A DNA stretch of 64,000 nucleotides from Hydrangea macrophylla (lineage: Eukaryota > Streptophyta > Magnoliopsida > Cornales > Hydrangeaceae): the NCBI GenBank assembly GCA_033977485.1, contig CM066984.1, positions 44,461,100 through 44,525,099 on the forward strand, in the 5' to 3' direction. The notes beneath the pieces were generated by a model. It ran no database searches. It was not told where the DNA came from and saw nothing but the letters and a program-made list of their open reading frames with translations. Below, in pieces: positions 1-11,405 of the stretch. The number at the start of each line of letters is the position of its first letter. Positions within the stretch are counted from its first letter, which is position 1. Position numbers and translations under genes: made by a program.

Positions 1-2029
1 TGTTCCACCCACAAAGTAAAAGAAACACTTACTCTTAAATAACATGGTGAGCCAAAGCCTGCATACAATGGTTAGTGGGCCCACCATCCTACAACTCGAG
101 AGTTAGCACAAATCCTTAGTATCATAATAAACAATTCTTCAATACCAAATCATTTAATCAATTTTCTTCGCATTATACCACGGTAACCATTTCGAGTTTT
201 CAATTTCATGTTTCGCAACAATTTATCCATTTGCATTTAACGCTCTACAATCATTGTCATTTTTTTCTTGCCCTAGGTTCACCACTAAGGTCACCCTACT
301 CATGGTCAACTTATTTTTTTTTTTTGAATGATTCATTATTCAATTTCCTAGGTTCACCACTTGGTCACCCTCCATGGTACACCCACACATATATCCCATG
401 TGTGCCCGGACATACTACTAACATCCACTCTGGTGCTAGTTTGGTTAGGGTATCAACCAAACCAGGTATACACACAGAAGGCCAGTCAATATGCCTAGAC
501 GTCTAACAAATAAGCCAGGCATAAGGCTTAGGCCAGCTTGATCACGAAGCCACTGGCAAAAGGGTACACTCAGCAAGTCGAGCTACCAAAAAAAACATAT
601 CACACAACGGGGAGCGGTGAACGCTAAGGAACTTGAAACCATTTATTATTTTACCATCTACGCTAATTCACATAAGTACCCATTCATGAGGATTTAATCA
701 CATCATTAACCACTTTGGAAATTTATCATTTATTACATGGATTATCATTATCCGATTATTCACAATAAGGCCCTTGCGCCAAACTTCTATTCACGTCTCT
801 AACGTAGTATTTCCACAATCATCATTTAATACCGCACATAGCATAAGTTATAGCATTTAAAATCGGCATTCAACAGCACTATTTAAAACGGTCCCAAACA
901 AACCTTATATTAAACAGCCCCAAAACCAGCATGGGTTGAATTTATTCTTTATAATAATACCGTACAAAGAAACATCTCTAACAATTTTCATAAACATAAT
1001 TCAAAATTCGGAGTTAACATTTACTGCTACTGTAATATGGATTTTCTGCCCAAACGGTGCAGAATTGAGAAAAATACCATTAGACAAAACACGTGCAGAA
1101 TCGCGTTTTACATTGACTCACGCGAACAGTTTTACCAAAAACAAAATGTATGAATTAATACGAATTATTTTCTAAAACGGAACTGAGGGTTTTCTTTAAT
1201 TTTACCCAAATTCGAATTTGTATTAGTCTTTTTTTTTTTCTCTTCAATTCCAAATAACTCATATCCAACCTTTGATATATATATGTATATATCACTATAC
1301 ATCCGTATCTATATAAACACCCATCCATACGATTTATTCAAACTATAATGAACACAAATCGAAAATCAATCAAACTACAAATCAACCCTACAAATATAAA
1401 TGTTTACTCACCAAATTGGGAAAAGCAAGATGATGTTGATGATGGTGAACTCCCTTCTTTTCTCTTCTCTTTTCTTTTTCTTCTCCTTCTAGGTGACTAG
1501 GGTTGCCTCTTCTCTCTTTATCTCTTGTTCCCTCTCTCTCTCTCTCTTGAGGCTGCTCTTTTTTTTTCTAACCCTAGGATATCTTATCTATCTATATACA
1601 TATAATACACACACAATACATATATTACTCACACAAATATTAAAAATCCCGTTTTTCTTTTTATGGGCTCACAAAAGAGACTTATATGAGCCCAGAATGA
1701 TGTACAAAGTGTTAAAATGAGTAGCCCAATAGGTACCCATGACCCCGGTACTAAGTTTTAATGTTAATTACATTATTTAACACATTCGCGGGCCTGTAAA
1801 CACTATATAACAAAAATACATATCAACCCTTCACTTCATTTTTTAACAAATATAAATTAATAAAATATAACTTCCAAACCAAACGTGCTCACTCATGATT
1901 TAATTTATATGTCCACCAAACACTAAAAGTTGTTCAAACACATGTCTTACATAGGCACACTCATATATATTGCTAACTGAAAATAATAATGAAAATAATT
2001 ATTTACATAAAAATTTTAGGGTTGTTACA
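1..2029 (-). repeat. Putative gypsy-type LTR, non-coding
   Basis: No credible gene is seen here. On the minus strand the block begins at 2029 with TGTAACAACCCTAAAATT, a typical start for long plant Ty3/gypsy LTRs. It is AT-rich, with a CT-rich tract around 1440-1560 and TA/CA microsatellite-like stretches near 1270 and 1600. Two related 'ccctaggttcaccac' segments sit near 271 and 346. The other end, a primer-binding site and a partner LTR were not found, so the LTR call is an inference from the start motif and composition. Confidence 0.35.
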
Positions 2030-2030
2030 G

Positions 2031-2315
2031 TTTACGGAGTGCAAGAACATCCATTCCATCACTAAGAACCGAAAGGAGTCTTCACTCTAAGAAACACCAC
2101 TTCACCATCACAAAGAACCGAAGCGTTTACGGAGTGCAAGGACATCAATTCCATCACTAAGAACCGAAAGGAGTCTTCACTCTAAGAAACACCACTTCGC
2201 CATCACGAAGAATCGAAGCGTTTACGGAGTGCAAGAACATCTATTCCATCACTAAGAACCGAAAGGAGTCTTCACTCTAAGAACCACCACTTCGCCACCA
2301 CGAAGAACCGAAGCG
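2031..2315. repeat. 95-bp tandem repeat, 3 copies
   Basis: The phrase tttacggagtgcaag recurs at 2031, 2126 and 2221, an exact 95-bp period. Each unit also carries 'ccatcactaagaaccgaaag' and 'gagtcttcactctaag'. The third copy degenerates into related 'acgaagaaccgaagcg' and 'cacgaagacacgaaag' phrases up to about 2360. It lies directly beside the putative LTR edge at 2029, so it may belong to the internal or UTR part of that element. Confidence 0.85.
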
Positions 2316-2927
2316 TTAACCGTACCCCTTTCGTCACGAAGACACGAAAGGATACACAATAGTCATCACTTCGTAACCCATCACACACATCCTTTACTCA
2401 CTATCCCGGCCTCACCGGATTGGTTTACCTATCCAACACTTATCCTTGACATACACTGCTCTTAACCAAGCATAATTAATCCTTATATATCCTTGACCGC
2501 ATTCGCGTCACTCGTTCCATGGTTTAATTTGTTAATAACTTTCATTTACACATACAAGGTTGCGTTCCTATGTCCGTTGTTCTTTTTTATGTCATAATAT
2601 ACCCATGAAGTCAGAATTAACATCGTCGTTCAGCTTACGGCTTTAATAGTTCCTTAAGGAAACTTTTCCCGGAAAAACTTCTTAGAAACTGGTTTCTCCC
2701 ATAAATCGGTTTCTGGCCCTAGATTCTCAAATCCTATATTTTTATGCAATGTACAATCATTTAAGCTCAGGGTACGCAAATTATATACTCCTATGAGTAG
2801 TATAACATGTCTACAGTAGTATAGATACTCCATATGTATCCAAGCATGGGTCTATATACAACTAATTCAAGCTTATGTTAAGATTTCAAAGCATCATCTT
2901 GGTTATACTTGTAAAATACATGCATGG
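2316..2927. other. Gene-free sequence left of the TRIM
   Basis: No coding region is seen. This AT-rich sequence is continuous with 3807-5217 once the TRIM insertion is removed. It is most likely part of the same decayed gypsy LTR or internal DNA, but I found no diagnostic motif in it. Confidence 0.4.
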
Positions 2928-3174
2928 TGTCACGACCCAAGTCTCGCTCAGTAAGATATTATCCGCTTTGGGCCCAAGCCCGCACGGATTTGTTCTTGGG
3001 TCACTACCCAAAAGGCCTCTTACTAGGGAGACTTGAAACCACACATATATAGCACATTACTTTTCCACACCCAGGCGATGTGGGACGAACTTCCCATAGT
3101 GTGTAGCCTGCCAGCACCTACTGCAGCCACAAAGGCACCTACAGCAGCCCGCCCACAACACCAGGGTCGTTACA
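2928..3174 (-). repeat. TRIM LTR copy 1 (outer, left)
   Basis: 247 bp, TG...CA ends on the minus strand. It differs from the other copies at only isolated positions (for example 'atattatcc' against 'atattgtcc'). Confidence 0.88.
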
Positions 3175-3243
3175 TTCCACCCCCCTTAGGGCCCAACGTC
3201 CACGTTGGCACACTTCCGGTTGGGTCTAGCTCTGATACCATTC

Positions 3244-3490
3244 TGTCACGACCCAAGTCTCGCTCAGTAAGATATTGTCCGCTTTGGGCCCAAGCCCGCA
3301 CGGATTTGTTCTTGGGTCACTACCCAAAAGGCCTCTTACTAGGGAGACTTGAAACCACACATATATAGCACATTACTTTTCCACACCCAGGCGATGTGGG
3401 ACGAACTTCCCATAGTGTGTAGCCTGCCAGCACCTACTGCAGCCACAAAGGCACCTACAGCAGCCCGCCCACAACACCAGGGTCGTTACA
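3244..3490 (-). repeat. TRIM LTR copy 2 (shared, middle)
   Basis: 247 bp. It is flanked on both sides by internal domains, so it serves both as the 3' LTR of one unit and the 5' LTR of the next. Confidence 0.88.
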
Positions 3491-3559
3491 TTCCACCCCC
3501 CTTAGGGCCCAACGTCCACGTTGGCACACTTCCGGTTGGGTCTAGCTCTGATACCATTC

Positions 3560-3806
3560 TGTCACGACCCAAGTCTCGCTCAGTAAGATATTGTCCGCTT
3601 TGGGCCCAAGCCCGCACGGATTTGTTCTTGGGTCACTACCCAAAAGGCCTCTTACTAGGGAGACTTGAAACCACACATATATAGCACATTACTTTTCCAC
3701 ACCCAGGCGATGTGGGACGAACTTCCCATAGTGTGTAGCCTGCCAGCACCTACTGCAGCCACAAAGGCACCTACAGCAGCCCGCCCACAACACCAGGGTC
3801 GTTACA
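3560..3806 (-). repeat. TRIM LTR copy 3 (outer, right)
   Basis: 247 bp. It abuts the right copy of the catgg target-site duplication at 3807-3811. On the minus strand it is the 5' LTR of the array. Confidence 0.88.
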
Positions 3807-5217
3807 CATGGGTTCATTGTCATGTCTATAAAACTAACAAAACTACACAGACACTTAACATACTCATCTACTCGATAGCACTACCATAGCATAAGATATT
3901 CATAGCCACACAGGTATCGGAGACACAAGCATCATCAATAAACACATCATACAAGTAGTAGTACAATCTGACAGGAACTAATTTTACTATGTCGACTGAA
4001 TTGATATGATTTATTTGGGCATGATAAATTGATTTGTAGATCAAACTCAAAACTAGAACATTGTAGATAATTGGCTCAAAATATTTATTTTACTTAGACA
4101 TTTTTATATTTTCGGACTGCTCTGTCCCAGATTTATTGTACTACGTTGCATGTACATTTCACCTATGAAGGAGTTATATTTAGACCAGTCTATAGAAGGG
4201 TTATTTGTAGATAAATGAGTTAGCTTTCTCCACAAAAAAACCTAGCTTCTTCATGATTTTTGAGCTGCTCCAAACGTTCATTTTACTAAACTATGTTATG
4301 CTGAAAGCTTCTATTTCCTAGATTTAGAACACTGCGTTGTACATGCATTTCACCCATCAAGGATTGATTTTCAGACCGAGCTATAGAAGAGTTATTTGTA
4401 GATAAATGAGTTAGCTTTCTCTACAAAAAAAAACTAGCCTCATTCCCATTTTTGAACTGCTCAAAATGTTCATTTTACTAAACAACATTCTGCTGGAAGT
4501 TTCTGCTTCCCAGATTTGAAGATTTGGCTTGCATGTTGTATAGAACCTCAAAATACAACATCAAACACTTGCTAAACATTACTACATACTATGTAGGTTC
4601 TAAAGTGAGTTAGAATACTTACCAAGTCTTGAAATTGAGCTTGGGCTTTGGATTTGAGCTTAAGGAAGCTTGGATACAAGCTTCAAGTGATGGAATCTTC
4701 TTCTTCCTCCTCTTCTAATCCTCTTACTTCTCTTCTATTTTTCTCATGGACATGCAAGTCTCCTAACTTCCTCTCTAAATGTAGATTATGAAGAGTAAGA
4801 GAGGGTAATGCATGCTATATGCATGTATATATAGAAAAACCCAAGTGCTAGGTGTCATTTGCATGGTTATATGCCATGCATGTGTCCAACAAGTGGACAT
4901 GTGTCCAAGGTGGTGACATGTGGCTGCCATGTGGGGCCCACCTTGGATTTTGTGCCACTACCTCAGTTTGCGTGCAAAAGTTACTCGTTATGCGTGTCAG
5001 TTCTGTTTTACGTGCAAACGAATATTGTTTCTAATGTCCGGGTCCGGGTACGGGACTAAGTTAATCTTATTACGGTCGAGTTGTTCGGTACTTATAGTCT
5101 AATTAGTAATTACATTACACTGATATAGTCATACAGATAAAATAATATAGTAATAGACCAAACATGGAAATTCATAAAACTCATATTATTGCACATAGAG
5201 AAATTACAGGTATTACA
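3807..5217 (-). repeat. Putative gypsy LTR region hosting the TRIM
   Basis: No gene is seen. On the minus strand the block starts at 5217 with TGTAATACCTGTAATTTC, close to the start of the gypsy LTR at 35392 (TGTAATACCCTGTATTTC). A minus-strand CTATATATA near 4830 would fit a retrotransposon TATA box. The region from 4070 to 4520 is tandemly repeated. The distal LTR edge was not located, so the extent is uncertain. Confidence 0.4.
4086..4520. repeat. 190-bp imperfect tandem repeat, about 2.2 copies
   Basis: The phrase ttatttgtagataaatgagt occurs at about 4201 and 4391. The phrase 'ttcattttactaaac' occurs near 4278 and 4468, and a related 'tttattttacttag' near 4087. Each unit also contains a 'cacc(t/c)at(g/c)aagga' segment. 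It lies inside the putative gypsy LTR and has no coding potential. Confidence 0.75.
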
Positions 5218-5469
5218 CATGCTGCAGTGTATACCTGATGAGACATCCAGTCTCATCATCCACTGTGACAAATTCTAAGTATCAAAGAATAACAATTCGT
5301 ATCTCACTTGTATGTATCTCATACATACACGAATTACTTACAATTACACTTAAGGATTAACAATCATCTCATGAAATAAACATACACAATGAATTGTAAA
5401 GCTGATATCCATATATTAAAATGTCAATGTCTCAAACATAAAGTACGGTTTGAGGGCACAAACCCAACA
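5218..5469 (-). repeat. Copia LTR fragment (terminal 250 bp)
   Basis: This nearly matches the right end of the copia LTR at 8567-8819, from 'catgctg(c/t)agtgta' to 'gggcacaaacccaaca'. On the minus strand that is the LTR start, TGTTGGGTTTGTGCCC. Only this part of the LTR is present. Its left edge is a breakpoint against the gypsy-like DNA ending at 5217. Confidence 0.8.
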
Positions 5470-5555
5470 TCCCTACGGCCCAAAAGGAAATTTATTTTTC
5501 TCTATTTTTGCTGCTCTGGAGAGTGAAGAAGTTAGTCGTGAAGAAGTTAAAACAA
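5470..5555. repeat. Gypsy LTR end joined to copia gag
   Basis: A short gypsy LTR end (ccctacggcccaaaaggaaa to about 5525) follows the copia LTR fragment exactly as it does at 8820-8880. It is followed by 'gttagtcgtgaag', also found near 8924. The sequence then switches to copia gag near 5555. This is a duplicated junction, not an independent insertion. Confidence 0.7.
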
Positions 5556-7310
5556 TGTCAAGGTTTCGTTTCCATTCTGTGTAGTTATTTCCAGTTAACT
5601 TGTTCTGAGTGAGTATGGTAGCAAGTGGAATAAATGCAGATCCAGACATTATGATTTACTGTAAAATCAAAAGACAAAATAAATATGGATATTAGAATTT
5701 GACAATTTGAAATAAAAGAATCCTTAGAACTCTTATTTTAAAACAAAGTCGCCAGAATATCAAAACAAAAGAGTAAAGCCTCCGTGTGGTGGTCAATACT
5801 CGATCTTTCGATTAATCGTGACTTGTCCGCTATACAACTCTTGCAAAACAAGTTATGACTCCCGAAACTATTTGATCTCTAAGTTTCTGAATAATGCCCC
5901 ATGTGGGATCCCTTATCCATAGCTTAGCTAGTGTATACCATTAACTAGGATCCAATCACAACCGCCTCAAGTAGCGCCTCTGTGTGGTGGTCGACCTCTA
6001 ACACGTCTGATTAATCCTTTCCATAGGAAGTTCATGTCTATTAACCAATGAGTAGTGTACCCTCCGTATGGAATGATCACCCCTGGCGAGGTGACCTAGA
6101 ATGCACTACTCATCTTACAGTGAACCATTAATGGAAGATCGTGGGTGTTCTATTAAGACCCTCTCCTACAAGATTTAGTAAATAAGGGTTTTGCTTTTTA
6201 GAAAAAATTTGTTTCTACACATTACCCATAAACATCTAATGTTTACTAATGCATTGAAACGGCCTTTGAATTTTATTTTAGAAAACTTGTTTTAAGTGCA
6301 TGCAAGTAGTAACAATGTCTAAAATGCCAATTACAACCAAGCATATAAAACAAAAACTAAAATGAAAATAAAGGCACTCAACAATGCCTCTATCTCCATA
6401 GAACCTCCTTCTTGGTTTGATCACCTCCAGCTCCATCTTCATGGACAACGGCTCATTGCTCCATCTTCATGGATTTTCCAATTCTAATACATTGATCATA
6501 TGCTTCTTTCAAAGCTTACAATTTATCTAGAAAAAAAATAACAACAATAGAATAAAAGGCTAGGGAAACCAGTGCGACTTTCCTTTTCATAGGATTGAAG
6601 GAGCAGCGCCCTTTACATATGCCTCAGAACCAAACCAAAATAAAAATACAACCATTCACCAATCTCAAACATCTAAATACAAAATAGAAACTTTGATCTT
6701 GGTGACATAGGAGATAGAAGATTAATCTTCCTGCAAAAGGGTTAGTCGTAGGCAAATCCACGCATATATATATATATATATAAATATATGTAACTATTGG
6801 AACCCCTAATTGATTCACACAGTACATAAACTATTTATGTACTGAATTAGAACATAAAGCAGCATCTCAGTTCTCTATCACACTTCGATTGATCGACACA
6901 GGTTCGATCAATCGAACATTCGATCGATTGAACATAGTTCAATCGATTGAACTTTCAATTTCACAGAAAGGTTTGAAAAAAAAATTTACAGAATAATTAA
7001 AATTAAAGCATATATTTTAAAAAACTTTAAAACTGTAAACTGAACACCTGGACAAAGAAGGAGTCTTGATCGATCGAACCTTGTTCGATCACTTGAGAAT
7101 AGATGAGCTTCGATCGATCGAGACGAATTTAATCGATCGAACTCACCACGCATCCAATGCAATCATAGATTTGTATTTTACTACAAAAATACTGCAGAAA
7201 CAGATCTGTGACGTTGCAGTTTCGAAAACAATTCTAAAACAACATGCAAATCAAAACTAGTGTTCCAAAACGCATCTATAGATCCAAACCAGTGAGGCTA
7301 TGATACCAAT
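5556..7310 (-). mobile_element. Copia element 1: gag start and long leader
   Basis: The left 100 bp matches the start of gag in copia element 2 (14655-14740), including 'ttatttccagttaacttgtt' on the plus strand. The remainder is untranslated leader, ending at a minus-strand primer-binding site at 7296-7307 (TGGTATCATAGC). It holds blocks of the TCGATCGATTGAA motif near 6885-6960 and 7066-7140, and a (TA)n tract near 6765. It carries several hundred base pairs missing from the leader of element 2. All pol sequence is absent. Confidence 0.75.
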
Positions 7311-8819
7311 TGTAGGAAAATAGGTTTAAAATTAATTTTTTAACGCACAGCGGAACGATTAAGTTTCAAAAACTTATTGGCAGCCCAGGATCTACTACTC
7401 GTCAATACCATAGATGCATACTAACAAGAGGGGAACAAGAATTATACCTCAGGTCTTGAACCCAATTCTGATTGTCTTCTACCTTGATGGTGTAGCAGCC
7501 TCCACTAGGTTGTCTACACCCTAATGACTCCTGCGGATGCCTGCCAGAAGGACTAGGGTTGGTGGGAACCCTAATAGAGAGGAAGGAGAAGGTTTGGGAG
7601 CTCTAAAATAGTTTCTACAACTTCTAACGTATTAAAATGACGAACACTTTTTTCTGGACGCAGCTGCCCTATTTATAGATTCCCATAACTGACCTAATGT
7701 TCAAGCAATCGAAGTTGCTTCAATCGATCGAACCTTCGATCGATCGAACCTCATTCGAGCGATCAAACCCGCCAAAGCTTCAATCGATTAAGACACCTTT
7801 GATCGATCGAACCCACCTTGACAAGATCCTCATGTGCCTTTCCAAGCATCCTAGTGGGGTTAAGAGTGGGACCTCCTAGGCTCTTTATTGTTGGCTCAGA
7901 CCAGTTGGCAATTCCCATGATCAAACTCTTTGACTAGCAAACTAACCAACTAGTCAGTTATCGTTTACTCCACTATAAAACGATAACTGAACTCCATTGT
8001 AAAAGAAAAAATCTGAAGTAATAACAAGACTTGTATGGTGTACTAATGTCCTTCTACCGTCAGCATTCATAATTAGATTCAGATAGTCGGATAACTGTTA
8101 CTGTCAACCTAAATCATGATTACTTCTTGTATTCCTTGAGTCCCATTCACCCTACATGATTACCAAACATGTTGATAACTACTTATCAACAAGACTGCAG
8201 TTCTCAGTAATCAACTTGGTGACATTCTCAAGGGAAAGCTTACTCTTTAACAGAGGGTAGATTCTATCTTGACAATATATGTTCATAACCCTATGAACAT
8301 GACATACCCAAGATACCCATGTGTTGATCTTTTATAGACCTCTCTGATTGGTAAATCAAAGCAGCCATATCCACAATCTATGCTCATAATCGTCTCAAGA
8401 TTGAGAACACGTACCTTACACTAGTTATGAGTTCCTATCGACTATTGACAGTCTTAAGTGTTAATAGGAAAGCTCAAGCCCGTCAATGCACTATAAGCAC
8501 CAATATATTAACTAAGAGTTACACTCTAGTGATTGAGATTAATCACTCTATCCAATGGTAGCTAAACATGCTGTAGTGTACACCTGATGAGATATCCAGT
8601 CTCATCATCCACTATGACAAATTCTAAGTATCAAAGAATGACAGTTCGTATCTCACTTGTATGTATCTCATACATACACGAATTACTTACTATGATACTT
8701 AAGGATTAATAATCATCTCATGAAATAAACATACACAATGAAATGTAAAGTTGATATCCATATATTAAAATGTCAATGTCTCAAACATAAAGTAATGGTT
8801 TGAGGGCCCAAACCCAACA
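7311..8819 (-). repeat. Copia element 1, 5' LTR
   Basis: About 1.5 kb. On the minus strand it starts TGTTGGGTTTGGGCCC at 8819 and ends CCTACA at 7311, directly before the primer-binding site. It aligns along its length with the two LTRs of copia element 2. It contains TCGATCGAA-type repeats at about 7715-7810. It sits next to a gypsy LTR end at 8820-8880, the presumed insertion target. Confidence 0.85.
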
Positions 8820-9321
8820 TCCCTACGGACCCAAAAAGGAAATTTATTTTTCTCTATTTTTGCTGCTTCAGGGAGTGACATTATCCATACCGAGAAGCCG
8901 ACATGCATAGCCTAGTATGTTGTTAGTCGTGAAGATTGTCTATCTGTTCATAATGGTATGAGTGTAAGCGATCATAGAGATTGTGAGTTAATGTTGGGTT
9001 GAGTCTTCTTCTGTGGATCATGAACTATTATGGTAAGTGATAGCCATAATTGTGGAAAGAGAAATGATAATTGAGATATGTAACAACTGGTACTGTATAC
9101 CAAGGCTTGTTGATGATTGTGTAACGGCTTGTATTTTTATATTAAGGTTTGTTGTTGATTGTGTAACGGTCAGTATGTTCATACCAAGGCTTGTTGTTGA
9201 TTGTGTAACAGCAGGCACTTCATGCCAAGGTTTGTTGTAGAGAATGGGATAGCGGGGGTTTTGTACCAGACTAACCATTACGTTACTAGAATGGGATAGT
9301 TGGAGTTTTGTACCAGGCTGA
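8820..9321. repeat. Gypsy LTR end and tandem-repeat flank
   Basis: 8820-8880 is a gypsy LTR end (cctacggacccaaaaaggaa ... gggagtgaca). 9096-9240 is a 42-bp tandem repeat built on 'ttgttg(a/t)tgattgtgtaac', about 3.5 copies. 9240-9321 holds two copies of a 51-bp unit, 'agaatgggatag...ttttgtaccag'. Copia element 2 is inserted in this second repeat. No gene is seen. Confidence 0.7.
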
Positions 9322-10820
9322 AGTAGGAAAAGTTAGGTTTAAAATTTATTTAAACATGCAGCGGAAAACAAAGTTTGAAACTTTTATTGGTAGCCCGGTT
9401 CCACTACTTATCAACTTTATAGATGCGTACGAGAGAGGGACAAGAATCATACCTAATGGTCTTGAACCCAATTCTGAATCATTAATCTTCTTGATGGTGC
9501 AGCAACTCCCACTAGGTGATCTTCACTCTTATGTCTCCTGTGAACGCTACCAAAGAGGCTAGAGTTGGTGGGAACTCTAACAGTGAGGATAAGAAGGCTA
9601 AGGAAATCCTTAAACAGTTTCTGCAGCTCTGGTATAGAAAAATGACAGCTATCAACTTCTGTACGTAGCTGCCCTATTTATAGATCCCTAGAACCGACTT
9701 ACCATCAATCGATCAAAGTGGCTCTGATCGATCGAACCTTCGATCGATTGAACAACATTCGATCGATCGAACTTGCCTTGACTTCAATCGGTTGAGACAT
9801 CTTCGATCCATCGAACTTGTCTTGACAAGATCCTCTTGTGCCTTTCCAAGTATTCTAGCAGAGCTAAGAGTGGGACCTCCTAGGCTCTTTATTGTTGGCT
9901 CAGACCAGTAGTTAATTCCCATGATCAAACTCATTGATCAACAAACTAACCAACTGAGCAGTTCACGTTTACTCCACCATAAAATGATAACTAAACTCAA
10001 ACGCAAAAGAACATATCTGAAGCGATAACTATACTTATACGGTGTACTAATGTCCCTCTACCATCAGCATTCATAATCATATTCGGGTAGTCGGATGAAC
10101 ATTTACTGTCAACCTGAATCGTGATTACTTCTTGTATTCCTTGAGTCCCATTCACCTCTCATGATTGCCAAACATGTTGATAACTACTTATCAACAAGAC
10201 TACAGTTCTCAGTAAGCAACTTGGTGACATTCTCAAGGGAATGCTTACTCTTCATCAGAGGGTAGACTCTATCTTGACTATCTATGGTCACAACCCCATG
10301 AATATGACATACCCAAGATACCTAGGTGTTGATCTTTAAGACCTCAGTGATTGGTAAATTAAAGCAATCATATCCATAGTCTGCTTTCATAATCGTCTTA
10401 AGATGGAGAACACGTACCTTATACAAGTTATGAGTTCCAATCGACTGTTGACAGCTGTAAGTGTCAATAGGAAAGCTCGGGTCCGTCAATGCACAATAAG
10501 CACTAGCATATTAACTAAGAGTTATACTCTAGTGATTGAGATTCATCACTCCATCCAATGATAGTTAATCATGCTATAGTGTAAACTTGATGAGATAAGT
10601 ATCATCATCCACTATGACAAATTCTAAGTATCAAGGAATAGTAATTTGTATCTTACTTGTGTGTATCTCATACACACACGATTTACTTACTGTGATACTT
10701 AAGGATTAAAAATCATCTTATGAAAGAAACATACATAATGAACTATAAAGATGATATCCATACATTAAAAATGTCAATGTGTCATACACAAAGTAATGGT
10801 TTGAGGGCACAAACCCAACA
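9322..10820 (-). repeat. Copia element 2, 3' LTR
   Basis: 1499 bp. Minus-strand start TGTTGGGTTTGTGCCCTC at 10820. The opposite end reads CCTACT instead of the expected CCTACA, so the terminal base has mutated. It contains TCGATCGAA blocks near 9706-9800. Confidence 0.9.
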
Positions 10821-10829
10821 AACTCCTAC

Positions 10830-11405
10830 TTGCACTCATAACCATTCAGGACTACATCTAAGACCTAGACTACCTAGATGACGATCAAAGACCTTCTGTG
10901 GCAAGGCCTTTGTAAAAGGATCCGCAAGATTGTCAGTGGTGGCAATCTTGGTGATAGTTAAATCTCCATATTGAACAATATCTCGAATTAGATGATATTT
11001 TTCGCTCTACGTGCTTTCCCTTTCCATGGTTCCTCGGCTCCTTAGACTGAGTCACTGCCCCACTATTATCACAGTATAGCGTATATGAGACAGACATGCT
11101 GGTACCACCTCGAGCTCCATAAGGAAATTCTTGAGCCAAATAACTTCCTTTGCGGCTTCACAAGCAGCCAGATACTCAGCTTCTGTAGTTGAGTCTGCAA
11201 TGCTTTTCTGCTTTATGTTCCTTCAACTAACAGCACCACCTCCCAAGGTAAAGAGATGTCCAGATGTAGACTTCCTCGAATCTTTATCTGATATAAAATC
11301 AGTGCTAGTGTATCCCACTGGAATTAACTCATCACCGCCGTACATAAGCATGTATTCTTTAGTCCTTCTCAAGTACTTAAGAATGTGCTTGACGGTTATC
11401 CAGTG
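10830..11405 (-). pseudogene. Copia element 2 RNase H domain
   Basis: This is the C-terminal RNase H of a copia polyprotein. Readable pieces on the minus strand include 'STSGHLFTLGGGAVS', 'SIADSTTEAEYLAACEAAKE', 'LYCDNSGAV' and the end motif 'DNLADPFTKALPQK'. The pieces lie in different frames and are separated by stops, for example after GGGAVS and around 11000. The retained DxxTEAE and CDN motifs identify the family. It is the last domain before the 3' LTR, as expected for copia. Confidence 0.85.

Larger units (their letters stand above)
2928..3806 (-). mobile_element. Tandem TRIM retrotransposon (LTR-int-LTR-int-LTR)
   Basis: This is a non-autonomous terminal-repeat retrotransposon in miniature on the minus strand. 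Three almost identical 247-bp LTRs (2928-3174, 3244-3490, 3560-3806) alternate with two 69-bp internal domains, giving a strict 316-bp period. Read on the minus strand, each LTR starts TGTAACGACCC and ends GGGTCGTGACA. The internal domain opens with GAATGGTATCAGAGC, which contains the tRNA-iMet primer-binding site TGGTATCAGAGC. It ends with a polypurine tract AAGGGGGGTGG just before the next LTR. The whole array is flanked by a perfect 5-bp duplication, catgg, at 2923-2927 and 3807-3811. There is no coding capacity; the repeated 111-residue open frames are only LTR read-through. Confidence 0.9.

Noticed and set aside
2031..2315. CRISPR-like array
   Set aside because: Units are 95 bp with no spacer/repeat alternation, and the context is plant nuclear DNA.
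2928..3806. Cassandra-type TRIM with 5S rRNA in the LTR
   Set aside because: I saw no 5S promoter or body sequence in the 247-bp LTR.
3033..3889. Three near-identical 111-residue open frames in tandem
   Set aside because: They are read-through of the TRIM LTR and internal domain. The repetition comes from the 316-bp period, not from a protein family.
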